In this document: piece by piece, positions 24,854-36,601 of the stretch | Numbering within the stretch: position 1 is the stretch's first letter | Layout: each line of letters begins with the position of its first letter | From: Chrysomallon squamiferum | Lineage: Eukaryota; Mollusca; Gastropoda; Neomphalida; Peltospiridae | Direction: 5' to 3' | DNA: 50,000 nt | Assembly (NCBI GenBank): GCA_012295275.1 | Contig: CM022667.1 | Coordinates: 4,374,708 to 4,424,707, forward strand | Program-made: the position numbers and the translations under genes | Notes under the pieces: generated by a model | Database searches by the model: none | What the model saw: the letters and a program-made list of their open reading frames with translations, nothing else | Told to the model about the DNA's origin: nothing

Positions 24854-27405
24854 CGTTTGTTTTGCGTACGCGAGTAACGTTTAGCTTTAGTTGAACGTGT
24901 GTTTTACGTTTAGCTTTAGTTGAACGTGTGTTTTACGTTTAGCTTTAGTTGAACGTGTGTTTTACGTTTAGCTTTAGTTGAACGTTTGTTTTGCGTTAAT
25001 GAGTAACGTTTAGCTTTAGTTGAACGTGTGTTTTACGTTTAGCTTTAGTTGAACGTGTGTTTTACGTTTAGCTTTAGTTGAACGTTTGCTTTAGTTGAAC
25101 GTTTGTTTTGCGTTAATGAGTAACGTTTAGCTTTAGTTGAACGTGTGTTTTACGTTTAGCTTTAGTTGAACGTGTGTTTTACGTTTAGCTTTAGTTGAAC
25201 GTGTGGTTTACGTTTAGCTTTAGTTGAACGTGTGTTTTACGTTTAGCTTTAGTTGAACGTTTGTTTTGCGTTAATGAGTAACGTTTAGCTTTAGTTGAAC
25301 GTGTGTTTTACGTTTAGCTTTAGTTGAACGTTTGTTTTGCGTTAATGAGTAACGTTTAGCTTTAGTTGAACGTGTGTTTTACGTTTAGCTTTAGTTGAAC
25401 GTTTGTTTTGCGTTAATGAGTAACGTTTAGCTTTAGTTGAACGTGTGTTTTACGTTTAGCTTTAGTTGAACGTGTGTTTTACGTTTAGCTTTAGTGGAAC
25501 GTTTGTTTTACGTTAATAGGTAACGTTTAGCTTTAGTTGAACGTGTTTTACGTTTTTTAGTTGAACGTTTGTTTTGCGTTAATGAGTAACGTTTAGCTTT
25601 AGTTGAACGTGTGTTTTACGTTTAGCTTTAGTTGAACGTGTGTTTTACGTTTAGCTTTAGTGGAACGTTTGTTTTACGTTAATAGGTAACGTTTAGCTTT
25701 AGTTGAACGTGTGTTTTACGTTTAGCTTTAGTTGAACGTTTGTTTTGCGTTAATGAGTAACGTTTAGCTTTAGTTGAACGTGTGTTTTAGCTTTAGTTGA
25801 ACGTGTGTTTTACGTTTAGCTTTAGTGGAACGTTTGTTTTACGTTAATAGGTAACGTTTAGCTTTAGTTGAACGTGTGTTTTACGTTTAGCTTTAGTGGA
25901 ACGTTTGTTTTACGTTAATAGGTAACGTTTAGCTTTAGTTGAACGTTTGTTTTACGTTTAGCTTTAGTGGAACGTTTGTTTTACGTTAATAGGTAACGTT
26001 TAGCTTTAGTTGAACGTGTGTTTTACGTTTAGCTTTAGTTGAACGTGTGTTTTACGTTTAGCTTTAGTGGAACGTTTGTTTTACGTTAATAGGTAACGTT
26101 TAGCTTTAGTTGAACGTTTGTTTTACGTTTAGCTTTAGTGGAACGTTTGTTTTACGTTAATAGGTAACGTTTAGCTTTAGTTGAACGTGTGTTTTACGTT
26201 TAGCTTTAGTGGAACGTTTGTTTTACGTTAATAGGTAACGTTTAGCTTTAGTTGAACGTGTGTTTTACGTTTAGCTTTAGTGGAACGTTTGTTTTACGTT
26301 AATAGGTAACGTTTAGCTTTAGTTGAACGTGTGTTTTACGTTTAGCTTTAGTGGAACGTTTGTTTTACGTTAATAGGTAACGTTTAGCTTTAGTTGAACG
26401 TGTGTTTTACGTTTAGCTTTAGTTGAACGTGTGTTTTACGTTTAGCTTTAGTGGAACGTTTGTTTTACGTTAATAGGTAACGTTTAGCTTTAGTTGAACG
26501 TGTGTTTTACGTTTAGCTTTAGTGGAACGTTTGTTTTACGTTAATAGGTAACGTTTAGCTTTAGTTGAACGTGTGTTTTACGTTTAGCTTTAGTGGAACG
26601 TTTGTTTTACGTTAATAGGTAACGTTTAGCTTTAGTTGAACGTGTGTTTTACGTTTAGCTTTAGTTGAACGTGTGTTTTACGTTTAGCTTTAGTGGAACG
26701 TTTGTTTTACGTTAACAGTAACGTGTAGCTTTAGTTGAACGTGTGTTTTACGTTTAGTAACGTTTAGTTGAAGTTGAACGTTTGTTTTGCGTTAATGAGT
26801 AACGTTTAGCTTTAGTTGAAACGTGTTTTACGTTTAGCTTTAGTTGAACGTGTTTTACGTTTTACGTTTAGCTTTAGTGGAACGTTTGTTTTACGTTAAT
26901 AGGTAACGTTTAGCTTTAGTTGAACGTGTGTTTTACGTTTAGCTTTAGTTGAACGTGTGTTTTACGTTTAGCTTTAGTGGAACGTTTGTTTTACGTTAAT
27001 AGGTAACGTTTAGTTTTAGTTGAACGTGTGTTTTACGTTTAGCTTTAGTTGAACGTGTGTTTTACGTTTAGCTTTAGTGGAACGTTTGTTTTACGTTAAC
27101 AGTAACGTGTAGCTTTAGCTGAACGTGTGTTTTACGTACGCGAGTAACGTTTAGGTTTAGTGGAACGTTTGTTTTACGTTAACAGTAACGTTTAGCTTTA
27201 GTTGAACGTTTGTTTTACGAACGCGAGTAACGTTTAGCTTTAGTTGAACGTTTGTTTTACGTTAACGTTTAGCTTTAGTTGAACGTTTGTTTTACGAACG
27301 CGAGTAACGTTTAGCTTTAGCTGAACGTTTGGTTTACGTACGCGAGTAACGTTTAGCTTTAGCTGAACGTTTGGTTTACGTGACTGAGTAACGTTTGCTT
27401 TTGTT
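24854..27405. repeat. 2.55 kb minisatellite of 29 bp and 42 bp units with higher-order order
   Basis: The basic 29 bp monomer contains TTTAGCTTTAGTTGAACG followed by TGTGTTTTACG. A longer 42 bp variant has the same core with TTTGTTTT(G/A)CG plus a 13 bp extension (TTAATGAGTAACG or TTAATAGGTAACG). Monomers alternate as 29+42 (71 bp) or 29+29+42 (100 bp) higher-order units. In zone 1 (to about 25490) the 42 bp form mainly has GCGTTAATGAG. In zone 2 (about 25490-27090) it mainly has GTGGAACG and ACGTTAATAGG. In zone 3 (to the end) extensions read ACGCGAGTAACG, as does the first unit at 24868. By length the array holds roughly 70 monomers. Edges are sharp, there is no coding frame, and every 29 bp unit has two ACGT palindromes 18 and 11 bp apart. 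Confidence 0.97.
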
Positions 27406-27589
27406 AAACATTTCTTCCACTGCGTATTTTAAAACCATTTTTACATTTTTTTTCGATCCGCAGACATTTGTTGAGTTCATAAATATACATTTTAACAGTT
27501 TTTTAGAATGAGAGTTAAAGAACTTTGCTGATTTTTTTAAAGGTCTGTTTATTTATTAACTGATTCCGTTCTTAACTTATTTTATTTAG

Positions 27590-27690
27590 TTTTCGTTTTT
27601 CTTTTTAAATTTTTCTTATATTGTTCTTTGTTCTTCTTTTTAAATTTTTCTTTTATTTATTCTTTGTTCTTCTTTTTAAATTTTTCTTTT
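27590..27690. repeat. Three-fold repeat of a T-rich ~45 bp unit
   Basis: CTTTTTAAATTTTTCTTTTA-type sequence followed by TTTGTTCTT recurs three times (near 27600, 27637 and 27674). It lies just after the 2.55 kb array. Confidence 0.75.
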
Positions 27691-29489
27691 ATTTCTTTTT
27701 TTGATTTTTCTCAGTAATGCAGTGATCTTTTTAATTTTTAAAAAAAAAATGTTATGTTTTAAGAATACATAACAAACGTTATAGAAAGAAATATCTCAAA
27801 CAAACAAATACCAAGAAAATTAAGAATTATGTATAATAACTGACAAAAGGTGCTAAAAAAAATCTGCTGCTTGTTTTATGAAAAGACGCGTGTTTCAGAA
27901 GTAATCTCTTCCACCTTTTACTTATCAGTGCCACGTATTGGAATGAAGGAAAGGAAAAAGAAATTAACAAGAGAATATTTTCGAGTCTATGATTAAATTA
28001 AATAAAGCCAAAATATCGAAATAACACACATGCAAATACACACACGAACGCACAGACACACACACATTAAAAAAAAATAATAATAATAAAAATAACAATA
28101 ATAATAATGAAGGCCGTGTCAGTAATAAGAATACAGATAATAAGCCTTATAATAATAAGTGCAATAAAATGACGAGTTTGGTGGGGGGGTTTTTAAGGTA
28201 CACATCATGTTAGGGTAAAGATTTCTGAACACTGAACTGGACTGCAGAAAGTCCATTGATGTCGTATGTGTGTATATTTTACATACGTTAACTTGTTTTC
28301 TTCACTTGTTCGGAACAGTAATAATAATATGGTAATATCGTAACAGTTGTTGCTGTTATTGATGTTGTAGTAATACTAATAGTAGTTGAAGAGGTAGTAG
28401 TAGTTAGTGTTGTTGTAATATCTGTAAAAGTAGTAGTTGTAGTAGTAATAAAAATAATGACAAATTCTGTTCACGTTAGTTATGACATCATCAAAATGTA
28501 ACATTTTTGGCGTCATTTATAAGCATCATGGAACAGTCGAGAATGGTGTTGCTGTTGTTGTTTGTGTTGTTGTTATGTTTTTTTGTTTTCTGTTCTTATT
28601 ACTGTTTTCTTCTTCTCTTTCTTCTTTTTTCTATTTAATGGATCAGTACTTTTCACGTTTCACTTTTGTTTAATGTTTTTGAGAAACCTACCTAAATGAG
28701 AATTGAGAATTAAACTTATCCAGTTCCACTAAAGTGCTCTGAAACACAAGACGTGTAAAACTGTGGCTTGTCAAAGATTTAACGTTTTCTTCCTGTTGCT
28801 ATTTGCATAACGGATACTGACCTTAAATATCGACAGTGGTCCTGTGAAATAACTCGAATAACAGCGGTGAACTTAAGTACATAATAGCTGCCGGTCAATA
28901 TTTTATTCCAGAGAATAATTTACCAGTCAGCATGTGTTTTGTTTTTTTTATTGTCAGCTTATCAACTGTATGTTTATTTGACTCTTTTTTAATATACCAT
29001 TAGTAAGATACAATGACGGAAATCCGTAGCTCAAACAGTGTATACTTTAGCTAATTAAAGAAATACACAATTAGGAAATTGACATTTTCATCTTTATGCT
29101 ACTTCAGTACCTGACCAGTTGTCCTTTGATATTCTGTACGTCGACATTCTGACCATTGATATTTTGTTTGTCGACATTTCAGCCGTTGACATTTTGTTCT
29201 ACAAATCCAAGTATTTCATTTTCCTTCGCGAAACTTTTGTTTCGAAAACTTTACTGAATTCCGCCAGTTACTGAATAGTGTTAATAATTTTTCTAGGAGC
29301 CATTTTCAGACTGAAATCTGCTAACTGGATGCAAAGGTCTCGATTGTTTTCTCTCGAGAGGTTGCTGAAGAAGTGTTCGAAGCGCTCTGTGTTAGTGTTC
29401 TGGCTTGTATTTGCGCAGACGATTTCCTGTCGTCTGCTGAAAGTTGCACTCTCGAGCCACGTTATTTTCACAGTCTGCGGCGAAATTCA

Positions 29490-29548
29490 ATTACGTGTTA
29501 CAGTTACGTGTTACAGTTACAAGTTACAGTTACGTGTTACAGTTACAA
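29490..29548. repeat. 13 bp tandem repeat TTACGTGTTACAG
   Basis: Just over four units of TTACGTGTTACAG occur, one with TTACAAGTTACAG. It is short and not coding. Confidence 0.8.
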
Positions 29549-29701
29549 ACATCACAAGACAAAACTGGTGTAAATTAGTTTCTGTAATAAAAACTGATAG
29601 GAGGCGATATAAAAACAGATATTTATGATGATCCGCAACAGATAAATTATTATTCGGTAGCTTTCCATTTATGTTACAGAAAAAGAAAAAAGAATAGAAA
29701 G

Positions 29702-29706
29702 AATGA

Positions 29707-29738
<32 letters not shown>

Positions 29739-29775
29739 AAAAGAAAAGAAAAGAAAGAAAATAAAGAAAGAAAAC
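29702..29775. repeat. (AAAG)n purine tract
   Basis: AAAG repeats shading into AAAAG/AAAACG variants. Confidence 0.93.
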
Positions 29776-30545
29776 GAAAACGAAATTTTTTTTTTACTAA
29801 AATGTTCTTTTTATTCTTTTATTTTACTTTTTTTTTCATTATTTAATAATAGCATCAATAATAATAATAATAATAATAACGTCGAAAATGAAAACACTAA
29901 CAATATCAATCAACGTCAATCAACGTCATTTCGTCAACGATTTTTCAATCGTAGTGTGTGTAATCTCCTCCGCTCTGTTCGGAGAACCTGTGCGATATGA
30001 CAGAACCACTTACCCACTGAAAGCCACTGCGACAAAAAAGTCGCTGGACTCGGAAACCTTTCTCGTGTTACTCAGTGGAAAAACGATTTTTGAAAAAATG
30101 TATCCTAATTAAAGTCGAACAAAAATCGCGAATCCCCCCCACCAAAAGGATGACACAGAAGATGGTGAAATTACCATTATCAATAGCAGCTCAACAGACG
30201 TGGATATGAACAACGTCAAACAACGACCTGCTTCTGTTTGTTGTTGATACGTCGTGGTTGCGTAGATAAACAGGAGCACGTTTTCGTGTTGTTTCACAGT
30301 TCGCATTGCTGTTATTTTCTAGTGCAATTGGTTCAAGAAAAAAAAAAAAAAAAAAAAGAAAGAAAAAAGAAGGAAGGGTAGATGAAATATTTATTGTAAT
30401 TCAAAGGAACATTTTTTTCTCTCTCTTTTAAACGCTAACGGGAAAAAAAAAATCTGACGTTTTAGAGCAGAGTGATTGTGAAAAAATCTGCGTTGCCAAT
30501 GAATCTAAGAAATATGACTGATAAATAAGAATGTTGGAGAGATAG

Positions 30546-30548
<3 letters not shown>

Positions 30549-30631
<83 letters not shown>
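30549..30631. repeat. (AG)n microsatellite
   Basis: Perfect AG run of about 83 bp. Confidence 0.98.
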
Positions 30632-30634
<3 letters not shown>

Positions 30635-31135
30635 TATGAATCGGGGAAAAAAAAAAAAAAAAGTAATAACAATAAAACGAGAGTTACAAAACGTCACGGG
30701 GATGTTTTTATCCTCTTCACCGGTTAACGCTTTTCGTTCTCAAAGCCCCTTTAACAAAACACAGACCAGCGAAACAGAGAAAACCGCTGCCTTTTTTTTT
30801 TACGACCGGCTTTATTTGATTCCGATAACATCTTCTGCTCATTAATTTGCATTACAACGAGATGGTAAAAATACCGTTGATTCGCGAAACGAAACTTCAT
30901 TACGGTGGCGTGTTTTTTTTTTTTTTTCACTGGAAAGTCCAACGCTCTGTCGGTTGTTTGCGTCAGACAAAACGACGAACAGACGCAGTCGTTTAGTCGA
31001 CTGGTTCACCGCGCGGCTTACGTTGACAAACAGAATGCAAAAACGAGAGAAAGACAAAAATATATTTACTTGCGGAATCGATGCACTGTGATAATTAAAG
31101 AAAAATGAAAGAAATTGGCCGTGCAGTTCGTGTTT

Positions 31136-31165
31136 GGGGCGGCGGGCGGCGGGAGGAGGGGGGGG
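31136..31165 (+). other. Potential G-quadruplex sequence
   Basis: The run GGGGCGGCGGGCGGCGGGAG followed by GAGGGGGGGG has at least four G3 tracts with loops of 4 bases or fewer, so it fits the standard G4 pattern. It is the most GC-rich 30 bp of the window and sits in AT-rich surroundings. Confidence 0.7.
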
Positions 31166-31419
31166 AGAATAAGGTCAAGGTCATATTAAGGCTTAATTCT
31201 TAATTTGAGTATGTTTCAGTAAAACACGGATTTTTCTGGATAGACTGGTATCTAATGAAATTAATTTTTTTATAAAGAAAAAAAATACTGGATTCTGGTC
31301 CCGTGAGACACAGGATAATTAATTGTTTTTCCTTTCTTTTATTTTTATTTGTATTTTTATTTTTATTTTTGTTTTCATTTTCATTATCCTCAGCAACATA
31401 ACATTTAATATTAGTATCA

Positions 31420-31425
31420 TTAATG

Positions 31426-31486
<61 letters not shown>

Positions 31487-31915
31487 TAATAATAATAATA
31501 ATTGGTAATAAATAAATAAATGACGAGATGAGAAAACTAGCCAAAAAAACAACAACATAAATAATAAAAACAAAACATAATAATAATAATAATAAAACAT
31601 AATAGCAGTAATAATAACAACACCAACTAACACAATAATAATACAAATAATAATAACAATAACAATAATAATAATAAAATTAATAATAATAACAAGAATA
31701 ATAATAATAATAAAATTAATAATAATAAGAATAATAATAAAAATAATAATAATAATAGTAGTAGTAGTAATAATAATAATAATAACAAGAATAATAATAA
31801 TAATAATAGTAATAATAATAATAATAACAAGAATAATAATAATAATAATAACAAGAATAATAATAAAATAATAATAATAATAGTAGTAGTAATAATAATA
31901 GTAATAATAATAATT
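31420..31915. repeat. Long (AAT)n region with interspersed AAC, AAG and AGT units
   Basis: Nearly perfect AAT at 31427-31501, unique sequence to 31560, then imperfect AAT/AAC/AAG/TAG trinucleotides to 31915. One TAATAATAATAATAACAAGA phrase recurs at about 31690, 31785, 31825 and 31850. Confidence 0.95.
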
Positions 31916-32027
31916 ACAACTGAAGGGAAGGTATTTTAAATCAGTGTTTTGCTTGAACTGTCACTGACTCGTACATCGATAACGTTCATCAAGACTTGAA
32001 AAGACGCCAATCAACAGACGTGTACTT

Positions 32028-32420
32028 GTGCAGCAAGCAAAACAGAATGCGTGTAGCAAGCAACAGTATAATCTCGTGTAAGTGTGCGTGTAGCAAGCAA
32101 CAGAATAATCTCGTGTAAGTGTGCGTGCAGCAAGCAACAGAATAAATAACCTAGCAAGCAACAGTATAATCTCGTGTAAGTGTGCGTGTAGCAAGCAACA
32201 GAATAATCTCGTGTAAGTGTGCGTGCAGCAAGCAACAGAATAATCTCGTGTAAGTGTGCGTGCAGCAAGCAACAGAATAACCTCGTGTAAGTGTGTAGCA
32301 AGCAACAGAATAACCTCGTGTAAGTGTGCGTGCAGCAAGCAACAGAATAGCCTCGTGTAAGTGTGTGTGCAGCAAGCAACAGAATAATCTCGTGTAAGTG
32401 TGTGTGCAGCAAGCAACAGA
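32028..32420. repeat. 37 bp minisatellite with repeated GTAAGT
   Basis: There are twelve occurrences of AGCAAGCAACAG (the first is a variant with extra A), mostly 37 bp apart, with AATAATCTCGTGTAAGTGTG between them. A few units are truncated (the 32129-32153 spacing, and one lacking GCGTGC near 32296). Nine units carry GTGTAAGTG, a strong plus-strand 5' splice site look-alike. Because 37 is not a multiple of 3, all minus-strand frames run through the array as Cys/Leu/His/Thr-rich ORFs. These are repeat artefacts. Confidence 0.95.
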
Positions 32421-32753
32421 TAATTATAAAGGAGATAATTTCAGAAGAAAAATATGAAAGTAAAAATAACAAAAATAAATGTTCATACTCTCAATGGGTG
32501 GGAAGGAAATCCGGTCAAGGTCAAAATAAAAAATGTAATCCAAGTAGGCTATAACAGTATCGATAATAGATATTTCTGTTCATATTCTGAAGTAATGCTA
32601 TTCATTTACAAAACAGCCGTTAGTAAAAGAAAGATAAACATATGTAAACAAGATATATGCACATACATGAGCCATTTCAATCAGATAAATATGTTCATGC
32701 ACGCACGCACGCACACTCACACACATAAAATTAGTTTTTAATTACTATTGTTG

Positions 32754-32765
32754 TTGTTGTTGTCG

Positions 32766-32830
<65 letters not shown>

Positions 32831-32860
32831 GTAGTTGTTGTTGTTATTATTATTCGTATG
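32754..32860. repeat. (GTT)n-(ATT)n microsatellite
   Basis: TTG units, then ATT at 32769-32830, then mixed GTT/ATT to about 32855. Confidence 0.95.
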
Positions 32861-34952
32861 TTTGGTATTATTGTTGATGATGATGATTTTGCCGTTTTCA
32901 TTTCTGTTGTCTCATTTCGTCGTTTATTTTATTTGCTTATTGGTTTGTTCTGTTTATCTTTTTTTATTTATATACACTGAGACACTCAATCAAACACGGG
33001 CACATACAAACACGAGGGAGAGAAATTACGTGTTTGCCTGTTTGGAGAGCTAATTTGCCTTTTCATCGTAATAATAATTCCTTTTGTGCATCTGGTCGAA
33101 AAACTCGACACATTCCAAGAAAACACAGCGCGTTTTCTCTGCAGACTGTACGTCACGAATAATCCCAGTATCATCCACTGACAGGGCATTTCAAAGAAAC
33201 TGAAAAAGTGGAGTCTTGGGAGAAACCAAACTTTAACGAATTTAGCATCTGCATCATGACTTATCTTCGTGATCAATGCGATCAAACCGAAACCCATTTA
33301 TTGACGGCGTTCGCAACGTCGCCATCAACACCATCTGTCTGGGAATTGGTCTTATAATTTTATAATCTCGACGGAGATACATATTAATAAACGAGGTTAA
33401 CGAAGACGATTTCGTTTCGACCAGTTTGTCACGGTTTGCACTGACTGATTGGAAGATTAATTAGTTTTGAGGTTTCTATAATCTGAGATTATTAATATAT
33501 ACTGACAACTCTGAGGTTGTGTTATACCGAGATAGAAAACCTGATACGTGCGTGTTGTTTGTGTTTGTTAGAGAGAGACGTAGACAGATTGGGGAAACTT
33601 AGATTACTGCGCTTTGACTACGACTGCTCCACACACACACACACACGTAAATGATACGGGCGGTGTGTTTCACGTAAACGTTATTACACTACGACTACTG
33701 GCTGCAAGGTAACTCTTTATTTCGTGCTTTTTAAATGCTGCCGCATTAACTGCGGTAACGTGAAACATCCTTTTGTCTTATCAGATTACTGAATGCACAG
33801 ACTCTGGCTTATTGCACAAACAACCTGTACTAACAGACGTCAGACGGGGTAAACATCGAGCACTTCGTCAGCTGGTCATTTCGCGGTTTCTCTGCCAGCA
33901 TTTCTCGTCCGTCGTTTAGCCAAAACTACAGGAAGAACCAGCTCTCGTTTTTTTTTTTTTTTTTTCCCACTCAGTCTGAACAGAGTTTTTGCTAACGCCA
34001 TCTTTGTTTTTACAATTTTGTAACGTTGCAGATAAGACGGAGGACGATTGGAGAAATTTCTCTATATTTAATAAACGATTAGTGGCGGTATTTTTACTGA
34101 GCTTATTTAATCAACAGCAAAATTGAAGACTTGGATTCCTCAGCGCCGTCTTTAAGTAGGCGCGCGCGGCAATCTAGGCGTCTGCTTTGCTGATTAGAGT
34201 TACCTTCCTTGTCATAACAGAAAAATTGGTGGGCGCGTTTTCCTTGACCAGATGTTCGTTTCTGACCCCGTCTTTGGTCGCAGACGACGCAAATTACTGG
34301 AGTAAAGTTTCAGATGTCTCGTTTAGAATTATTATCTGAAATTACTTATTTCATTATTGCTAAACGATGTGAAGTCTTCGTTACAGATGTAATAAACGCG
34401 TGCAGAATAACAGGTATTATAATAATAAAATAAAACCAACGAAGAAATCAAATACAAATACATTAATTAACAGCAACGTTATATTTAAAACAGCAACAAC
34501 ACGTACTTCCATTACGTCATAAAACAAGCAATATGCGACAGATCGCTGCTAAGGGTGTTGATAATTCGCTTAAAAATAATGAAAACTCTCCAAATAATTC
34601 CAGTCCTGGGGCTGTTTGTTTTTCATACAGAAACATCGGCTTTGTTACTTCATTACTTGATTATGCCTCTCCTGAAGGTGCAGATAGCAAGGATTAGGTC
34701 AGGTGTATTTCTTTGGGTGGTATTTATGTTCTAGTAATTAAATGGACTCAGCTTATAAACTTCTTTTTCTTTCTTTCTTTTCTATTTATTTATTTTTTAT
34801 TTTTTTTCCGTTCCTGCCAAAGTGACTGATCCAAAACAATGAAAACCTTTATAATTAAATTTAAAAGAAGCATGTAAATTATATATTTAAAAATCTCACA
34901 AAAAAAAAAACTGAAAATTTAACTGAAACACGTTTATACGCACATACCCCAG
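32861..34952. other. Gene-free, mostly unique sequence
   Basis: One of the longest repeat-poor segments of the window (33040-34930), broken only by a short (AC)n at 33631-33646 and a T run at 33949-33965. No ORF above about 100 codons with protein-like composition. It is a candidate for conserved non-coding sequence. Confidence 0.55.
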
Positions 34953-35177
<225 letters not shown>

Positions 35178-35941
35178 AATACAGACTCTGACAGAATAAC
35201 TGAAAGGATGAAAGACAGTAGCAGGTGTGGACAAAAAGAAAAGATAGTTATTTTATCAAATTAAATGAATAAATAAATAAACACACTTCAAAGACTAAAT
35301 ATTCTACCGTGTTACAACATTTCTTGTAAATATTCCAAAATCTGCAAACAACTGAATAAACACGATGATGTATCTTACATTATTACCTTGTTTTTGTTAT
35401 TCCGCACTAATTTCACCTATCCACAAACCCATAGAAACCAAACACGCACACACCCAAACATATAACTCGCATCATTTACAAGATACATTCAAAGAGAAAG
35501 CTTTAAAACGCATAAACGTCAAAAAAAAAAAAAAAAACTGCGACAATAAACGAAAATAAAAAATGAACTAATTAAAGAAAGGAATACGTCGAGTTAGCCA
35601 TCTTGTTTATCAGATAGCGCGAGCCAGCTAACAGCAGCCGCAGTTTCGTAGAAATAAATTTCCGCGGATAATGCGCCCTTTGTGCAATTACGACATCGAC
35701 TAAACTGGAATGGAAGATCTGAGACTAACCAAGCAGCATCGTTAACGTGACCAGATGTTCATTAACAGGAACAGAAGATAATAAACGGTAATGGAAACCT
35801 CGGGGATTGATTTTACTGCTGGTCTTTTCAGTCGAAACAATCCGTTAATTCGTGTTTACAGCCGCCGTGGCTGATTGAGAAACTAGTCGCAGAACAAATA
35901 AATAAATATATACAGTTATGAATTTAGAAGAACAAAAAAAA

Positions 35942-35944
<3 letters not shown>

Positions 35945-35990
<46 letters not shown>
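35945..35990. repeat. (TG)n microsatellite
   Basis: Perfect TG run of 23 units. Confidence 0.97.
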
Positions 35991-35992
<2 letters not shown>

Positions 35993-36159
35993 TGTGTCAA
36001 ATGTTTTAATATTTATTTCCACATTATGAGATGATTTGAGAATCGCTTCTGTTAAAGCTAACACGTGGAGGTCTCAGTGAGAATCTGTTGTGTAGAAACT
36101 ATTTTCGATCGGAATCGCCCCAAGGGACAAGCATCTGTTATTCATATAGACTCAAGAAA

Positions 36160-36310
36160 ACGAGATTTCTTTTCTTTTCTTTTTTCTTTCTTTCTTTCTT
36201 TCTTATTTCTTTCTTCTTCTTCTTTTTTCTTTATTTTTCTTTCCTTTTTTTTCTTTTTCTTTCCTTTTTTCTTTTTTATTTTTTTTTATCTTTTTTTTTT
36301 TTTTTTTGAT
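36160..36310. repeat. Polypyrimidine tract
   Basis: Almost uninterrupted TTTC/TTCTTT-type sequence ending in a T run. Confidence 0.9.
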
Positions 36311-36397
36311 TATTTTTGCTTTTTACGTGAAAGAACACGACGAGTTGTTGATTCTGCTGAAACTCGGTGTGTGTAAGACTGGGTGTTTGCTGTAACG

Positions 36398-36512
36398 CAG
36401 TAATATCCACAGATGAAGGCAGTAATATCCACAGATGAAGGCAGTAATATCCACAGATGAAGGCAGTAATATCCACAGATGAAGGCAGTAATATCCACAG
36501 ATGCAGGCAGTA
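36398..36512. repeat. 22 bp minisatellite, five units
   Basis: CAGTAATATCCACAGATGAA plus GG is repeated in perfect tandem; the fifth unit has GATGCAGG and a partial sixth starts after it. It lies between a pyrimidine tract (36160-36310) and a (GAT)n run (36541-36600). Confidence 0.95.
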
Positions 36513-36540
36513 ATTCTTTTTTCGCTGGAAGAAGAATAAT

Positions 36541-36551
36541 GACGATGATGT

Positions 36552-36600
<49 letters not shown>
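36541..36600. repeat. (GAT)n microsatellite
   Basis: ATG/GAT run of about 20 units with one GTT. Confidence 0.96.

Positions 36601-36601
<1 letters not shown>

Larger units (their letters stand above)
27406..31419. other. Gene-free region
   Basis: Unique AT-rich sequence with small GTA/AAT trinucleotide patches (28070-28110, 28325-28450). The segment 29270-30110 is more balanced in composition but encodes nothing I recognise. Confidence 0.6.

Noticed and set aside
24854-27405. Telomeric or interstitial telomere repeat
   Set aside because: The TTTAGC words look telomere-like, but no TTAGGG-type unit is present and the unit is 29/42 bp.
29268-29628. Overlapping ORFs on both strands near 29.3 kb
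   Set aside because: Neither shows known motifs, and the plus-strand frame ends in the TTACGTGTTACAG repeat (VTVTCYSY-type translation).
31961-32472. Three overlapping minus-strand ORFs of 74-153 residues
   Set aside because: They are the same 37 bp minisatellite read in three frames. There is no start context or conserved family.
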